From positions 248,001-312,000 of the forward strand of contig NZ_VLKY01000006.1 of NCBI RefSeq assembly GCF_007830155.1: a stretch of DNA of 64,000 nt. The letters are read 5' to 3'. Shown piece after piece: positions 16,339 to 27,151 of the stretch; positions within the stretch are counted from its first letter, which is position 1, and each line of letters starts with the position of its first letter. Source of the DNA: Pseudomonas duriflava (GTDB taxonomy: Bacteria > Pseudomonadota > Gammaproteobacteria > Pseudomonadales > Pseudomonadaceae). A program made the position numbers and the translations under genes. The notes beneath the pieces were generated by a model that saw nothing but the letters and a program-made list of their open reading frames with translations, made no database searches and was not told the DNA's origin.

Positions 16339-18084
16339 ATGAATATCTCAATCATTACTACCTGCCCAACCGGCATGGTTACCAGCGTGCTCAGTGCACG
16401 CCTGCTGGACGCGGCGGCACAACGTCGTGGCTGGAGCACCAGCGTCGAAATTCACGATGGTCCGGAAGCCACCATGCTGTCCGATGATCAGATCGCACGC
16501 TCCGAGCTCATTATCGTTGTGCATACCGGCGCTGTTGATTTACGTCGTTTCGTCGGCAAGCGTGTCTACCGGGCTTCGCCAGCGGAAGCCTTGCGGGACG
16601 TAGATGCTTTCCTATTACGTGCCGAGCAGGAAGCCAAGGTCTACGAAGCCAGTGCCGAGCCGGCCCAGGCGGCAGCTGTATCGAAGCAGCCGCGCCTGGT
16701 TGCTATTACTGCTTGCCCGACTGGAGTAGCCCATACGTTCATGGCTGCGGAGGCCTTGATACAGACTGCCAAAAAGCTGGGCTATCAGCTGGACCTGGAA
16801 ACGCAGGGATCGGTTGGGGCACGTAACCCCTTGAGTCAGGAAGCGATTGCTGCCGCGGATGCTGTTCTGCTGGCTACGGATATCGAGGTAAATACGGACC
16901 GGTTTGCCGGCAAGAAAGTCTTTCGCTGTGGTACGGGCGTTGCGCTCAAACAGCCGGAGGCCACGCTCAAGCGGGCACTGACCGAAGGTGAAGTATTACG
17001 GGGAGATGCTTCGTCTACGGCATCTGCACAGGATGTATCCGGTGCGAAGAAAGAAAAGACGGGCGTCTACAAGCATCTGTTGACCGGGGTCTCCTACATG
17101 TTGCCGATGGTAGTGGCAGGTGGTCTTTTGATCGCCTTGTCCTTTGTCTTTGGCATCGAAGCCTTCAAGGAAGAGGGCACGCTGGCAGCAGCACTGATGC
17201 AGATTGGGGGTGATGCAGCCTTCAAGCTGATGGTACCCGTACTGGCAGGTTACATCGCTTACTCTATTGCTGACCGGCCGGGGCTTGCTCCTGGCATGAT
17301 TGGTGGTCTGCTGGCCAGTAATCTAGGTGCTGGCTTTATTGGCGGCATTGTGGCGGGCTTCATTGCTGGTTATGTGGCGAAGGCGATTGCCCAATGGGTC
17401 CGCTTGCCGGCGAGTGTCGAGGCGCTTAAGCCGATTCTGATCATTCCCTTATTGGCGAGCCTGATTACCGGTCTGGCTATGATCTATATCGTTGGCGCTC
17501 CTGTTGCTCAAGCGTTGACAGCTTTGACAGGCTTCCTGGAAAACATGGGAACCTCCAATGCCGTACTCCTGGGTGTGGTATTGGGTGCGATGATGTGTGT
17601 AGACCTGGGTGGGCCGATCAACAAGGCCGCCTATGCCTTCACCGTGGGTCTATTGGCTTCCAAAACTTATGGCCCTATGGCGGCCACAATGGCAGCTGGT
17701 ATGGTGCCAGCGATTGGCATGGGAATCGCTACTGTCCTGGCACGACGTAAGTTCGCTCAAAGCGAACGAGAAGCCGGTAAGGCTGCGTTTGTCTTGGGGC
17801 TGTGCTTTATATCCGAGGGTGCGATTCCATTCGCCGCTAAAGATCCGCTTCGGGTGATTCCGGCCAGTATCGCGGGTGGTGCACTGACTGGCGGGTTGGT
17901 CATGCTACTTAACTGCAAATTGATGGCGCCTCATGGCGGCCTGTTCGTCCTGTTGATTCCTAATGCTATCAATCATGCCTGGCTGTACCTGGCTGCCATC
18001 GCAGCAGGTAGCGTATTGACCGGAGTGGTATATGCCGTAATCAAGCGGGGCGAAGCGCAACAGGAATTGGTGCCTGCTGCGTAA
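16339..18084 (+). CDS. fruA: Fructose-specific PTS permease EIIBC FruA
   Basis: A 581-residue inner-membrane protein that imports fructose while making fructose-1-phosphate. The N-terminal EIIB' domain keeps a Cys9-Pro-Thr-Gly motif. The second EIIB domain carries the phospho-accepting Cys126 in TACPTGVAHTFMAAEAL. From about residue 240 an EIIC domain with many membrane segments follows (MLPMVVAGGLL.., GGPINKAAYAF). The ATG at 16339 lies 13 bases after fruK; a longer frame beginning inside fruK is ruled out because family members start MNISIITTCPTG. A strong terminator follows. Confidence 0.96.
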   Translation: MNISIITTCPTGMVTSVLSARLLDAAAQRRGWSTSVEIHDGPEATMLSDDQIARSELIIVVHTGAVDLRRFVGKRVYRASPAEALRDVDAFLLRAEQEAKVYEASAEPAQAAAVSKQPRLVAITACPTGVAHTFMAAEALIQTAKKLGYQLDLETQGSVGARNPLSQEAIAAADAVLLATDIEVNTDRFAGKKVFRCGTGVALKQPEATLKRALTEGEVLRGDASSTASAQDVSGAKKEKTGVYKHLLTGVSYMLPMVVAGGLLIALSFVFGIEAFKEEGTLAAALMQIGGDAAFKLMVPVLAGYIAYSIADRPGLAPGMIGGLLASNLGAGFIGGIVAGFIAGYVAKAIAQWVRLPASVEALKPILIIPLLASLITGLAMIYIVGAPVAQALTALTGFLENMGTSNAVLLGVVLGAMMCVDLGGPINKAAYAFTVGLLASKTYGPMAATMAAGMVPAIGMGIATVLARRKFAQSEREAGKAAFVLGLCFISEGAIPFAAKDPLRVIPASIAGGALTGGLVMLLNCKLMAPHGGLFVLLIPNAINHAWLYLAAIAAGSVLTGVVYAVIKRGEAQQELVPAA

Positions 18085-18113
18085 GCTCACGTGATTGCAT
18101 TACAGCTTCAGTT

Positions 18114-18148
18114 AAATAGGCTTGTCTTGAAGACAAGCCTATTTTTTT
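18114..18148 (+). terminator. Intrinsic terminator of fruBKA
   Basis: A perfect stem AAATAGGCTTGTC / GACAAGCCTATTT with a five-base loop is followed by seven T residues, 30 bases after the fruA stop. Confidence 0.93.
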
Positions 18149-18247
18149 ATCTCAGACAAAACCGTATTGCAGACAAAACCGTCTATTGAGAGCAGACCCT
18201 TGCTTTAAAGTGAGGGATTCTTTTTACAGGCTGCTCTAATTTTTATC

Positions 18248-19618
18248 ATGTCCGATTCTTCTAATTTTTCTCCTAGTGATTACGCGTGTCGTAAAGCACA
18301 GCATCAGGTCCGGCGTGCTCGAAGACAACGATTGCGCAGTGTGCGTCAGCGGCTGGCCTTCTGGATGGGCGCGTTGCTCGTGGGGTTGGCGGCACTAGCG
18401 TTTGCCTGGTTGGCAGACAAGGCATTCGGCCTGTTTCAGGCCTTGCTGGACCAAAGTGCGTGGTGGCCGTGGTTGATTACACCGCTCGGGTTCGCTCTGC
18501 TGGTGTGGCTGACCGAAGGCTTGCTACGCCCTGCGCGAGGTAGTGGTATTCCACAGGTGATTGCAGCCCTGGAGCGGCCTACAAGTAGGTTTCGTAGCCA
18601 ACTACTGGCGCTGCCTATCGCGGCGGCCAAAATGGGGCTGACGGTCATTGCGCTGCTGGCTGGTGGGTCAGTTGGTCGAGAAGGCCCTACCGTACATGTT
18701 GGCGCGGCCTTAATGTATGCCTTTGGGCGGCGGCTGGGGCTATATGGCCGCAAGACAGTATCAGGCCTGATTCTAGCCGGTGGCGCAGCCGGTATCGCGG
18801 CGGCATTTAACACGCCGCTGGCTGGGGTGGTTTTTGCCATCGAAGAACTCAGTCATACCTTCGAGCAGCGGTTTAGCGGATTGGTCCTGACGGCTGTGGT
18901 CATTGGCGGAATGGTAACGCTCGGCTTAGTAGGGCCATACAGCTATTTTGGTGTGGTCAGCGCGAGCTTGCCTTGGGGAAGCGCATGGAGCGCTGTGATA
19001 GCGTGCGGACTGTTGGGAGGGCTGCTGGGTGGCAGTTATGCCCGTTTGGTTATTCCAACGAAGCGCGGATGGCTGGGCCGATTAGGCGCTGTTCGTGCCC
19101 GCTTCCCGGTGCGCTTTGCCTTCATCTGCGGTCTGTTAATGGCCGTGCTGGGGCTCCTGTCAGGTCAGCACGTGTTTGGTACGGGGTATGACGAGACGCG
19201 AGCAATCCTGGAGGGCGAGCCGCTGACAGGGCATGGTTTCCTGGTATGGAAATTCCTGGCAAATGTTGTTTCCTATCTAGCTGGCATTCCCGGAGGACTT
19301 TTTTCACCTTCGCTGACGGTAGGAGCCAGTTTTGCGCCCTGGATAGCGGATTGGCTGCCCGGCGTAACGCTTAAGACCGGTGCGTTGCTGGGCATGGCCG
19401 CATATCTGGCTGGTGTAACCCGTACGCCCTTGACCTCAACGGTCATTACTCTGGAACTGGCTCATAGCCCGGACATGGCTATTCCCGTCCTGGCAGCCTG
19501 TCTGGTGTCCACAGGCGTATCCGGTTGGATCTCGCCCACATCGCTGTATCACGCCTTGGCCGAGCAACTTTTGGGCGCAGCTGAAGTAGCTGAAGAGTCT
19601 GCTAAAAAAGAGAAATAG
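18248..19618 (+). CDS. ClC-family chloride channel/antiporter
   Basis: A 456-residue polytopic membrane protein of the voltage-gated chloride channel family. The three anion-selectivity signatures are present: GSGIPQ (near residue 98), GREGP (near 142, with the gating glutamate) and GGLFSPSL (near 351). An N-terminal basic tail of about 35 residues precedes the first membrane segment, and no CBS domains follow. Bacterial homologues with the gating glutamate act as Cl-/H+ exchangers in acid resistance; whether this one transports chloride or fluoride cannot be told, but GREGP favours the chloride branch. It is a single-gene unit lying after the fru terminator. Confidence 0.92.
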   Translation: MSDSSNFSPSDYACRKAQHQVRRARRQRLRSVRQRLAFWMGALLVGLAALAFAWLADKAFGLFQALLDQSAWWPWLITPLGFALLVWLTEGLLRPARGSGIPQVIAALERPTSRFRSQLLALPIAAAKMGLTVIALLAGGSVGREGPTVHVGAALMYAFGRRLGLYGRKTVSGLILAGGAAGIAAAFNTPLAGVVFAIEELSHTFEQRFSGLVLTAVVIGGMVTLGLVGPYSYFGVVSASLPWGSAWSAVIACGLLGGLLGGSYARLVIPTKRGWLGRLGAVRARFPVRFAFICGLLMAVLGLLSGQHVFGTGYDETRAILEGEPLTGHGFLVWKFLANVVSYLAGIPGGLFSPSLTVGASFAPWIADWLPGVTLKTGALLGMAAYLAGVTRTPLTSTVITLELAHSPDMAIPVLAACLVSTGVSGWISPTSLYHALAEQLLGAAEVAEESAKKEK

Positions 19619-19708
19619 CTCACATGCTGGTAGGCAGGCGCGGCACTGTCATAGCCCTGTCAGGCTGATGGGCTAAACCGGTTCGCTCCACTCACACAGG
19701 AGCGAACC

Positions 19709-21262
19709 ATGAGCACGATCGACAGCGGAAGGCGCCGGCTGATTCAGGGAATAGGCGTGGGTTTATTGCTGCCCAGTGTGGCGCCAGCCGTCATCGCCAG
19801 CCCAAAACAACGGCCCAAATTGCTTGAAGGCGTTCAATCCGGTGATATCCAGGGTGATCAGGCTATCGTTTGGAGCCGCTGCGACCGCGACGCCCGCATG
19901 ATCGTAGAGTGGGATACGCGGGAAAGCTTCCGGCATGCGCGGCGTCTGGTGTCGCCTGTTGCAACCGCCCAATCTGATTTCACGGCGCGGGTAGACTTGC
20001 GTGGCCTGCCTGCAGACCAGTCGATTTTCTACCGGGTGCGCTTCGAAAGTTTGCAGGACGGCACCTGGAGCGAGCCGGTATTTGGCCATCTGCGTAGCGC
20101 TCCGGCCAAACGTACGGATATTCGTTTCGTCTGGAGCGGTGATACGGTCGGCCAGGGGTTTGGCATCAATCCTGATATCGGCGGCATGCGTATCTATGAA
20201 GCGATGCGCCAACGGCATCCGGACTTTTTTCTGCACAGTGGAGACACCATTTATTCCGACGGTCCGCTCGAGGCACAACTGACTACGGTTGAGGGCAAGG
20301 TATGGCGCAATATCACTACCGAGGCCAAAAGCAAGGTAGCTGAAGCGCTAGACGAATACCGTGGTAACTATCGCTACAACCTTATGGATGAAAACCTGCG
20401 TCGCTTCAATGCTGAAGTACCGCAGATCTGGCAGTGGGATGATCATGAGACAACCAATAACTGGTCTTCTACCAAAGTGCTGGACGAGCGCTATACCGAA
20501 AAGGATATCAATGTCCTGGCCCAGCGATCACGCAAGGCCTACCTCGAATATGCACCGATGCGGTTGCAGCGGGGCGATGACGAAGGACGTATCTACCGTA
20601 AGATCAGTTATGGTCCGCGCCTGGATATCTTTGTGCTGGACATGCGCAGCTACCGAGGCGGCAACAGCACTAACGTGCAGTCCGAAATGGGACCGGAAAC
20701 GGCTTTTCTGGGGCGTACTCAGCTTGACTGGCTCAAGCGTGAGCTAAAGCAGTCCAGGGCAACATGGAAAGTGATCGCGGCAGATATGCCGATCGGTCTC
20801 AATGTACAGGATGGTACCGACGCAACGGGGCAGGCACGTTGGGAGGCGATTGCCAACGGCAACGATGGTACGGCGTTGGGGCGTGAGCTGGAAATTGCCC
20901 ACCTGCTGCACTATATCCGCCAGACAAAAATCCAGAATACCGTTTGGCTGACAGCCGATGTGCATTATTGCGCGGCGCACCACTACGACCCGAACCGGGC
21001 GGCCTTTCAAGACTTCGAGCCCTTTTGGGAATTCGTCGCCGGCCCACTGAACGCTGGCGCCTTTGGGCCGAATACTCTGGACAAGACGTTTGGCCCTGAA
21101 GCGGTATTCGTAAAAGCCCCTCCAGTTGCCAATAGCTCGCCGCTATCCGGCTTTCAGTTCTTTGGTGAAGTGAACATCGAAGGGCACAGCGGAGAGCTGA
21201 CCGTGACTCTAAGGGATCTGGATGGAAAAGCGGTATATGAGAAAGCGTTGCAACCAGCGTAA
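19709..21262 (+). CDS. phoD: PhoD-type alkaline phosphatase/phosphodiesterase, Tat-exported
   Basis: A 517-residue periplasmic metallophosphoesterase. The N-terminus has a twin-arginine signal (RRRLIQGIGVG, then a hydrophobic stretch ending near residue 30). A PhoD_N domain (about 38-130) follows, then the catalytic domain with SGDTVGQGFGINP, LHSGDTIY, WDDHETTNNW and LTADVHYCAAHHY as metal-binding segments. PhoD enzymes use Ca2+/Fe3+ to hydrolyse phosphate mono- and diesters such as teichoic acid or phospholipid head groups; the substrate here is unknown. An AGGAG ribosome-binding site lies before the ATG. No PHO box was recognised upstream. Confidence 0.9.
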   Translation: MSTIDSGRRRLIQGIGVGLLLPSVAPAVIASPKQRPKLLEGVQSGDIQGDQAIVWSRCDRDARMIVEWDTRESFRHARRLVSPVATAQSDFTARVDLRGLPADQSIFYRVRFESLQDGTWSEPVFGHLRSAPAKRTDIRFVWSGDTVGQGFGINPDIGGMRIYEAMRQRHPDFFLHSGDTIYSDGPLEAQLTTVEGKVWRNITTEAKSKVAEALDEYRGNYRYNLMDENLRRFNAEVPQIWQWDDHETTNNWSSTKVLDERYTEKDINVLAQRSRKAYLEYAPMRLQRGDDEGRIYRKISYGPRLDIFVLDMRSYRGGNSTNVQSEMGPETAFLGRTQLDWLKRELKQSRATWKVIAADMPIGLNVQDGTDATGQARWEAIANGNDGTALGRELEIAHLLHYIRQTKIQNTVWLTADVHYCAAHHYDPNRAAFQDFEPFWEFVAGPLNAGAFGPNTLDKTFGPEAVFVKAPPVANSSPLSGFQFFGEVNIEGHSGELTVTLRDLDGKAVYEKALQPA

Positions 21263-21275
21263 CGTAGGGTAAGGC

Positions 21276-21304
21276 AACGAGGCCGATAACAAATCGGCCT
21301 CGTT
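21276..21304. terminator. Bidirectional terminator between phoD and prfC
   Basis: A perfect 12-base stem AACGAGGCCGAT / ATCGGCCTCGTT with loop AACAA lies between two convergent genes. The A/T-rich ends give short U tracts on either strand. Confidence 0.85.
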
Positions 21305-21311
21305 TGCTTCC

Positions 21312-22895
<1,584 letters not shown>

Positions 22896-23035
22896 GGAGA
22901 CGAATGTCCGATGGTTTTCGTAAACCCGCGATTATAGCAAGCTGAAGCCATTGATTCGCCTGGCAATGATCAATGACCGATAGGCGCGAAACGCAAGGAG
23001 GTAAGGGCAGCCTTTACCGGGCTACCCTGCATCGC

Positions 23036-24088
23036 TTATTTAGGGCCGATTGCCGAACAGCTTTCGTCCTTTACATATTTTTTCAGGATGCGCCATTGTG
23101 GACGCTCCTTGTTATTAATAGGCTCGATTGCAAGGGGATAGTTACCCCAGCCCGGGCCGGCTGCCCAGTAAGTGGCTGGAACACAATGCTGCTTGAGGTA
23201 TTTCAGCAGATTGTCCATTGCTTCCAGCCAGCGTGGGTCGTCATCCGGCACGCCGAACTCACCGATGTGCCCTTTCTTGTTATTGGCTTTCAGCCATTCG
23301 ATAAAGGGCTCTGCGCGTTTGACGCCAATCATCGGGTCCAGCTTGCTTGTATCCTTGGACTCGTAGCGACCACCGCCGTCCTCGTCGAAATAAAGGTGTG
23401 CTGAAAAGATCAGGTTGTCCGCCGGGTCCTTGAGATCGAGGAGTTCCTTGTTAACCTGCGGCCAACGGGCACTGCTCGACCACGAGTTGCCTTCAATAAG
23501 AATAGGCCTGCTCTTGTCCACCGAGCGTATTCCGTCGATGCCATGTTGCGCCGCTGAAGCCCAGTGATCACCGACGTCATGGGGCTCGTTCATGATGTCG
23601 TAGGCAAGCAGGGCTGGATGTTGATTCCAGGCCTTGGCGACACGTTGCAAGGCGTTCTGGTAGGCCGAGTAGGGAACTGCATCAGATCCTACGATCTGGT
23701 CCCGGTAACGTCCATAATTATGAATGTCGAGCACGACACGCATCTTGTAGCGTTTGGCTGAGTCCAAAGCCTTGGTAATCAGCTCGGCATACTGCTGGTC
23801 TAGCTCGCCATTAAGCTGGGGTTGCAAACGCTCCCAGGTAATGGGAAGACGAACCACGCGCACGCCCCGATATCCCCAGCGTCTGAAATAGGAGTCGTCA
23901 GGGAAGAAATAATTGGTACCGTGTACACCTGGTAATACCTGAGCGGCAAAGCCGGCTCCCGAAAAGTTTAAGCCGATCAGATGGGACGGAAATGTTTCGG
24001 CTTGGGCATGTGGAGCAAGAAAGAGGGAAGTTAACGCCAGAAAGGCGTATTGCTTGAGTCGACGTGGAAAAAGCCTGGCTTGAGTCAT
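23036..24088 (-). CDS. Secreted glycoside hydrolase family 5 (cellulase-type) protein
   Basis: A 350-residue protein with a signal peptide of about 30 residues ending APHAQA. A (beta/alpha)8 GH5 domain follows: RLPITWERLQP near 80-90, the acid/base Glu168 in DIMNEPH, and the nucleophile Glu277 in HIGEFGV. It is likely a periplasmic or extracellular endo-beta-1,4-glucanase or related beta-glycanase; the exact substrate is unclear. It is not part of a cellulose-synthase operon here, which argues against a biosynthetic BcsZ role (BcsZ is GH8). A GC-rich inverted repeat just after the stop (about 23008-23032) may serve as terminator. Confidence 0.87.
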   Translation of the reverse strand: MTQARLFPRRLKQYAFLALTSLFLAPHAQAETFPSHLIGLNFSGAGFAAQVLPGVHGTNYFFPDDSYFRRWGYRGVRVVRLPITWERLQPQLNGELDQQYAELITKALDSAKRYKMRVVLDIHNYGRYRDQIVGSDAVPYSAYQNALQRVAKAWNQHPALLAYDIMNEPHDVGDHWASAAQHGIDGIRSVDKSRPILIEGNSWSSSARWPQVNKELLDLKDPADNLIFSAHLYFDEDGGGRYESKDTSKLDPMIGVKRAEPFIEWLKANNKKGHIGEFGVPDDDPRWLEAMDNLLKYLKQHCVPATYWAAGPGWGNYPLAIEPINNKERPQWRILKKYVKDESCSAIGPK

Positions 24089-24295
24089 TGGTTATATGCC
24101 TATGAGAAAATCTTGGGCGAGATACACCAGACCATGGCTGGTACCCTGCGGAGGCCAACAGCATATCCATGCATGTCTTGGATAAAGCAGTAGAAAGATA
24201 AAAGCATTCAGGCTGGACGTGCCGGCAAGTTGCTGCGCAGCAGAGCCGGATTGCCTTTGTAATGGAGACAGGCAGGCATGGAGTACATGGCTCGG

Positions 24296-24327
24296 CAGGC
24301 CTATAGCCGTATCAAACTATAGGCCTG
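24296..24327. repeat. Perfect 11-base inverted repeat
   Basis: CAGGCCTATAG and CTATAGGCCTG are separated by ten bases, 10 bases downstream of the stop of the minus-strand hypothetical gene. It lacks a T run on the minus strand, so it is a terminator candidate of uncertain strength or a 3'-end stabilising stem. Confidence 0.5.
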
Positions 24328-24337
24328 GTTTCCTTGC

Positions 24338-24664
24338 TTAGCCGGCATTCAAGCGGAAGCACACCCCAGTCCAGCGTTCCGCTTCTTCCCGGGCTTCAGG
24401 CTCACTGTCGAATTCGGCAATGATACCGCCATGGGAATAGAACACCGCCCACGTCTCCTTGAGGGCGTTCTGAAACGTATCGATGAAGGATGAGGATTCC
24501 AAACTGCCGTCTAATTTGATGCCATTCACGCTAAATATCCCTATGAAGTACAAGCCATTCTTATTTATTTGGCCATAGCCTTCCTTTAAGTTAGGCACTG
24601 CATGGCGGCTAAGATTGACAATCAATGTCGCGATAGATTTTACGCCTTGAAACGTTTTTTTCAC
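24338..24664 (-). CDS. Hypothetical protein, 108 residues
   Basis: I do not recognise this protein. It reads as a soluble 108-residue domain: a basic N-terminus, a GLYFIGIFSVNG hydrophobic strand in the middle, and an acidic helical part DSEPEAREEAERWTG near the C-terminus. No signal peptide or membrane segment is evident. The start is a GTG at 24664 with AGGACGAGG close upstream. It stands alone between the GH5 gene and the speC leader. Codon use is more AT-rich in the N-terminal half than in its neighbours. Coding is supported by the ribosome-binding site, domain-like composition and the inverted repeat after its stop. Confidence 0.65.
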   Translation of the reverse strand: MKKTFQGVKSIATLIVNLSRHAVPNLKEGYGQINKNGLYFIGIFSVNGIKLDGSLESSSFIDTFQNALKETWAVFYSHGGIIAEFDSEPEAREEAERWTGVCFRLNAG

Positions 24665-25127
24665 GCCTCGTCCTGCGTGGTGGGTTACAAATTTGGATGT
24701 TTTCCTTAAGAAGCTGCCTTAATGCTTCTGTAACGTGACAGGGCGCATATCAGCCAGGCCGGGCCGCGCCAGCCCTTTGGGTCGTGCCAGCGTCTCGTCT
24801 GAGATATTGAACATCGGTCTCATGCGCCGGTCGGTTTATGCAGGAACGGTTCGCTCCGGTTTCGAAGAATCAGACGGTCGTATGGGATTTTGATTGATCT
24901 TGCGAGCGCGTAGTCCTAAAGTGCGCGCCCGAACGTCCATGCTGGAAACGATCCATCCGGCTCAAGTACTGACGACGAGACAGCAAGGTCAACCGCACCG
25001 CCGCGCGTTGACCTTTTTGCTTTCGGCGACATGCCTTGGGAAGTAGGCGAACCAAAGTGGGGAAACGGATTAGGCGTTCAGCAACACCCTACGAATCCAT
25101 TTGTTCTGCCAATCGGGAGTCCGACGC
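24665..25127. other. Long leader region upstream of speC
   Basis: 463 bases without a clear gene. It contains an intrinsic terminator (24985-25018) and two short plus-strand frames, 24822-24893 (23 codons) and 24939-25046 (35 codons); the second overlaps the terminator. Neither has a convincing ribosome-binding site. The promoter of speC presumably lies here. Confidence 0.5.
24985..25018 (+). terminator. Intrinsic terminator in the speC leader (attenuator or small-RNA end)
   Basis: AAGGTCAAC and GTTGACCTT pair across a GC-rich loop and are followed by a TTTTT run. It points toward speC and ends 109 bases before the speC start, while no gene precedes it on this strand for kilobases. It must therefore end either an untranslated small RNA or an attenuated speC leader. 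Confidence 0.75.
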
Positions 25128-26291
25128 ATGTCCATACAGGTCGAAGATTATTATTCTCGCGAAACCTTCCAAAAGATGAAGGCATTCGCCGACCAGCAGG
25201 AAACCCCCTTCGTTGTTATCGACAAGGCGACTATTGCCAAAGCCTATGACGAACTGGTCAACAATTTCCCGTTCGCCAAGATCTATTACGCTGTCAAAGC
25301 CAACCCGGCGATCGAAATTACCGAGTTGCTGCGTGATAAAGGCTCTAACTTCGATATTGCGTCGATCTATGAGTTGGACAAGGTACTCAGCACGGGCGTG
25401 AGTCCAGACCGTATCAGTTACGGCAATACCATCAAGAAAGCCAAGGACATCCGTTATTTCTACGAGAAAGGTGTGCGTATGTTCGCCACCGATTCGGAAG
25501 CTGACCTGCGTAATATTGCCAAGGCCGCGCCAGGATCGCGAATCTATGTACGCATTCTGACCGAAGGGTCAACGTCTGCTGATTGGCCGTTGTCGCGCAA
25601 ATTCGGTTGCCAGCCAGACATGGCGCTGGATCTGCTGATTCTGGCCAACCAGCTTGGCTTGGTTCCATACGGCGTATCGTTCCATGTAGGCTCTCAACAG
25701 CGGGATATTGACGTGTGGGACGCCGCTGTTGCCAAGGTCAAAGTGATCTTTGAGCGTTTGAAGGAAGAAGACGGCATTACGCTGCAAATGATCAACATGG
25801 GGGGTGGTTTCCCGGCTAACTACATCCAGCGCACCAACAGCCTGGAAACGTATGCCGACGAGATTATTCGCTTCCTGAAGGAAGACTTTGGCGATGATCT
25901 GCCGGAAATCATCCTAGAGCCTGGCCGGTCATTGATTGCCAATGCGGGCATTCTGGTGAGCGAAGTCGTGCTGGTATCGCGTAAATCACGCACAGCTGTC
26001 GAGCGTTGGGTCTATACCGACGTTGGCAAGTTTTCCGGTCTGATCGAAACCATGGACGAGTCCATCAAGTTTCCGATCTGGACTGAGAAGAAGGGCGAGA
26101 TGGAAGAAGTGGTCATCGCCGGTCCTACCTGCGACAGCGCCGATATCATGTACGAGCACTATCGCTATGGCCTGCCGTTGAACTTGGCAAGTGGCGACCG
26201 GCTGTACTGGTTATCGACGGGCGCCTATACCACCAGCTATAGCGCGGTGGAGTTCAACGGTTTCCCGCCGCTCAAGGCATTCTATATCTGA
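25128..26291 (+). CDS. speC: Ornithine decarboxylase (fold III, PLP-dependent)
   Basis: A 387-residue decarboxylase of the eukaryotic-type/alanine-racemase fold. It converts ornithine to putrescine at the start of polyamine synthesis. The PLP lysine is Lys57 in YYAVKANP. The PLP-phosphate loop is GGGFPAN, and GPTCDSAD near residue 321 supplies the active-site Cys and Asp from the partner subunit of the dimer. The ATG at 25128 follows CGGGAGT; an upstream in-frame start at 25101 is not preceded by a ribosome-binding site. Position between ampDE and piuC matches speC in P. aeruginosa. Some relatives also take lysine; that cannot be excluded. Confidence 0.92.
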   Translation: MSIQVEDYYSRETFQKMKAFADQQETPFVVIDKATIAKAYDELVNNFPFAKIYYAVKANPAIEITELLRDKGSNFDIASIYELDKVLSTGVSPDRISYGNTIKKAKDIRYFYEKGVRMFATDSEADLRNIAKAAPGSRIYVRILTEGSTSADWPLSRKFGCQPDMALDLLILANQLGLVPYGVSFHVGSQQRDIDVWDAAVAKVKVIFERLKEEDGITLQMINMGGGFPANYIQRTNSLETYADEIIRFLKEDFGDDLPEIILEPGRSLIANAGILVSEVVLVSRKSRTAVERWVYTDVGKFSGLIETMDESIKFPIWTEKKGEMEEVVIAGPTCDSADIMYEHYRYGLPLNLASGDRLYWLSTGAYTTSYSAVEFNGFPPLKAFYI

Positions 26292-26298
26292 TGTATTA

Positions 26299-26325
26299 AA
26301 ACCCCCGCCTCGGCGGGGTTTTTAG
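26299..26325 (+). terminator. Intrinsic terminator of speC
   Basis: AAACCCCCGCC, loop TCG and GCGGGGTTTTT lie directly after the speC stop. The stem is GC-rich and followed by a U tract. Confidence 0.92.
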
Positions 26326-26341
26326 CAAATGACTAATGCAG

Positions 26342-27148
26342 CTAGACAAATGTGTGTAGTAAGCGGATTTGTTCGTAGGCTGCACGGTCTGTTTCATCGC
26401 CCAGTTCTACGCTACGTTGATAATAGTCGCGCCCGATCTGCCGCAGCGTTTCATGGGTTGACTCTACTAAGGCCTGGCGGGCCGCGCGGAGAAATTTGAG
26501 GTTTCCGCCTTTTAAGGCTTCACACAGCCAATACTGGGCCTCGTCTAGCTGTCCCTGGCTGGCCAGTACGGCGGCGTAGCTGTATTGACCTCGAAAATCA
26601 CCGCCTAGGGCCGAGCGTTTGTACCAGTCGAAGGCAGCAGACACATCGGCCGTTACAACCACGCCTTCTTCATAATAACGGCCAACCAGGTTCATGGATT
26701 TAGCATGACCTTGTTCTGCAGCCCTCCGGTAAAAGAGAAAGGCTTTGTATGGGTCTTGAGGAATGCCGCGTCCGGTAGCAAGTAGGTTGGCATAGTTATA
26801 GACTCCCCAGTCCAGCCCTTGTTCGGCAGCCATCCGGTAGGCTTGGGCTGCAGCGGTTGCGTCTGGCTCGCAACCCCAGCCGTGCTCCAAACAGCGCCCC
26901 ATCATGTTGCGTGCCATAACATGGCCATTGTCAGCAGCAATTCTGAACCAGGTAAGTGCCAGGGCTGGATCCTTCTGGATGCCATGCCCGTCGAGCAAAA
27001 TTTGACCAAGTAACGCCTGGCCATCTGCTAGTCCTTCCTTGGCTGCAGAGAGGATTACTCGAGCGGCTTCACGCGGGTTGCCCGACTCCAAGGCGGCCTG
27101 GAGGTCATCGCTGGTCAACGTTTCCTGGCGCTTCAAAAGATAGCTCAT
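26342..27148 (-). CDS. Sel1-like (TPR) repeat protein, piuC-linked
   Basis: A 268-residue protein built of about five Sel1-like repeats. The consensus is visible in ALLGQILLDGHGIQKDPALA, ARNMMGRCLEHGWGCEPDA, GVYNYANLLATGRGIPQDP and SMNLVGRYYEEGVVVTADV. Such repeats form alpha-solenoids for protein-protein contacts. There is no signal peptide. It starts only three bases after the piuC stop, so the two are one transcript and it is likely iron-regulated. The equivalent gene lies beside piuC in P. aeruginosa; its role is not known. Confidence 0.85.
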   Translation of the reverse strand: MSYLLKRQETLTSDDLQAALESGNPREAARVILSAAKEGLADGQALLGQILLDGHGIQKDPALALTWFRIAADNGHVMARNMMGRCLEHGWGCEPDATAAAQAYRMAAEQGLDWGVYNYANLLATGRGIPQDPYKAFLFYRRAAEQGHAKSMNLVGRYYEEGVVVTADVSAAFDWYKRSALGGDFRGQYSYAAVLASQGQLDEAQYWLCEALKGGNLKFLRAARQALVESTHETLRQIGRDYYQRSVELGDETDRAAYEQIRLLHTFV

Positions 27149-27151
27149 TGG

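Noticed and set aside
18153-18182. Two direct copies of CAGACAAAACCGT after the fru terminator, considered as a CRISPR or operator array
   Set aside because: Only two copies with a 17-base period and no spacer structure; probably a small duplication or part of the ClC promoter.
24822-25046. Short leader peptides (23 and 35 codons) upstream of speC as real genes
   Set aside because: No ribosome-binding sites and no known arrest-peptide motif; the terminator is the better supported element.
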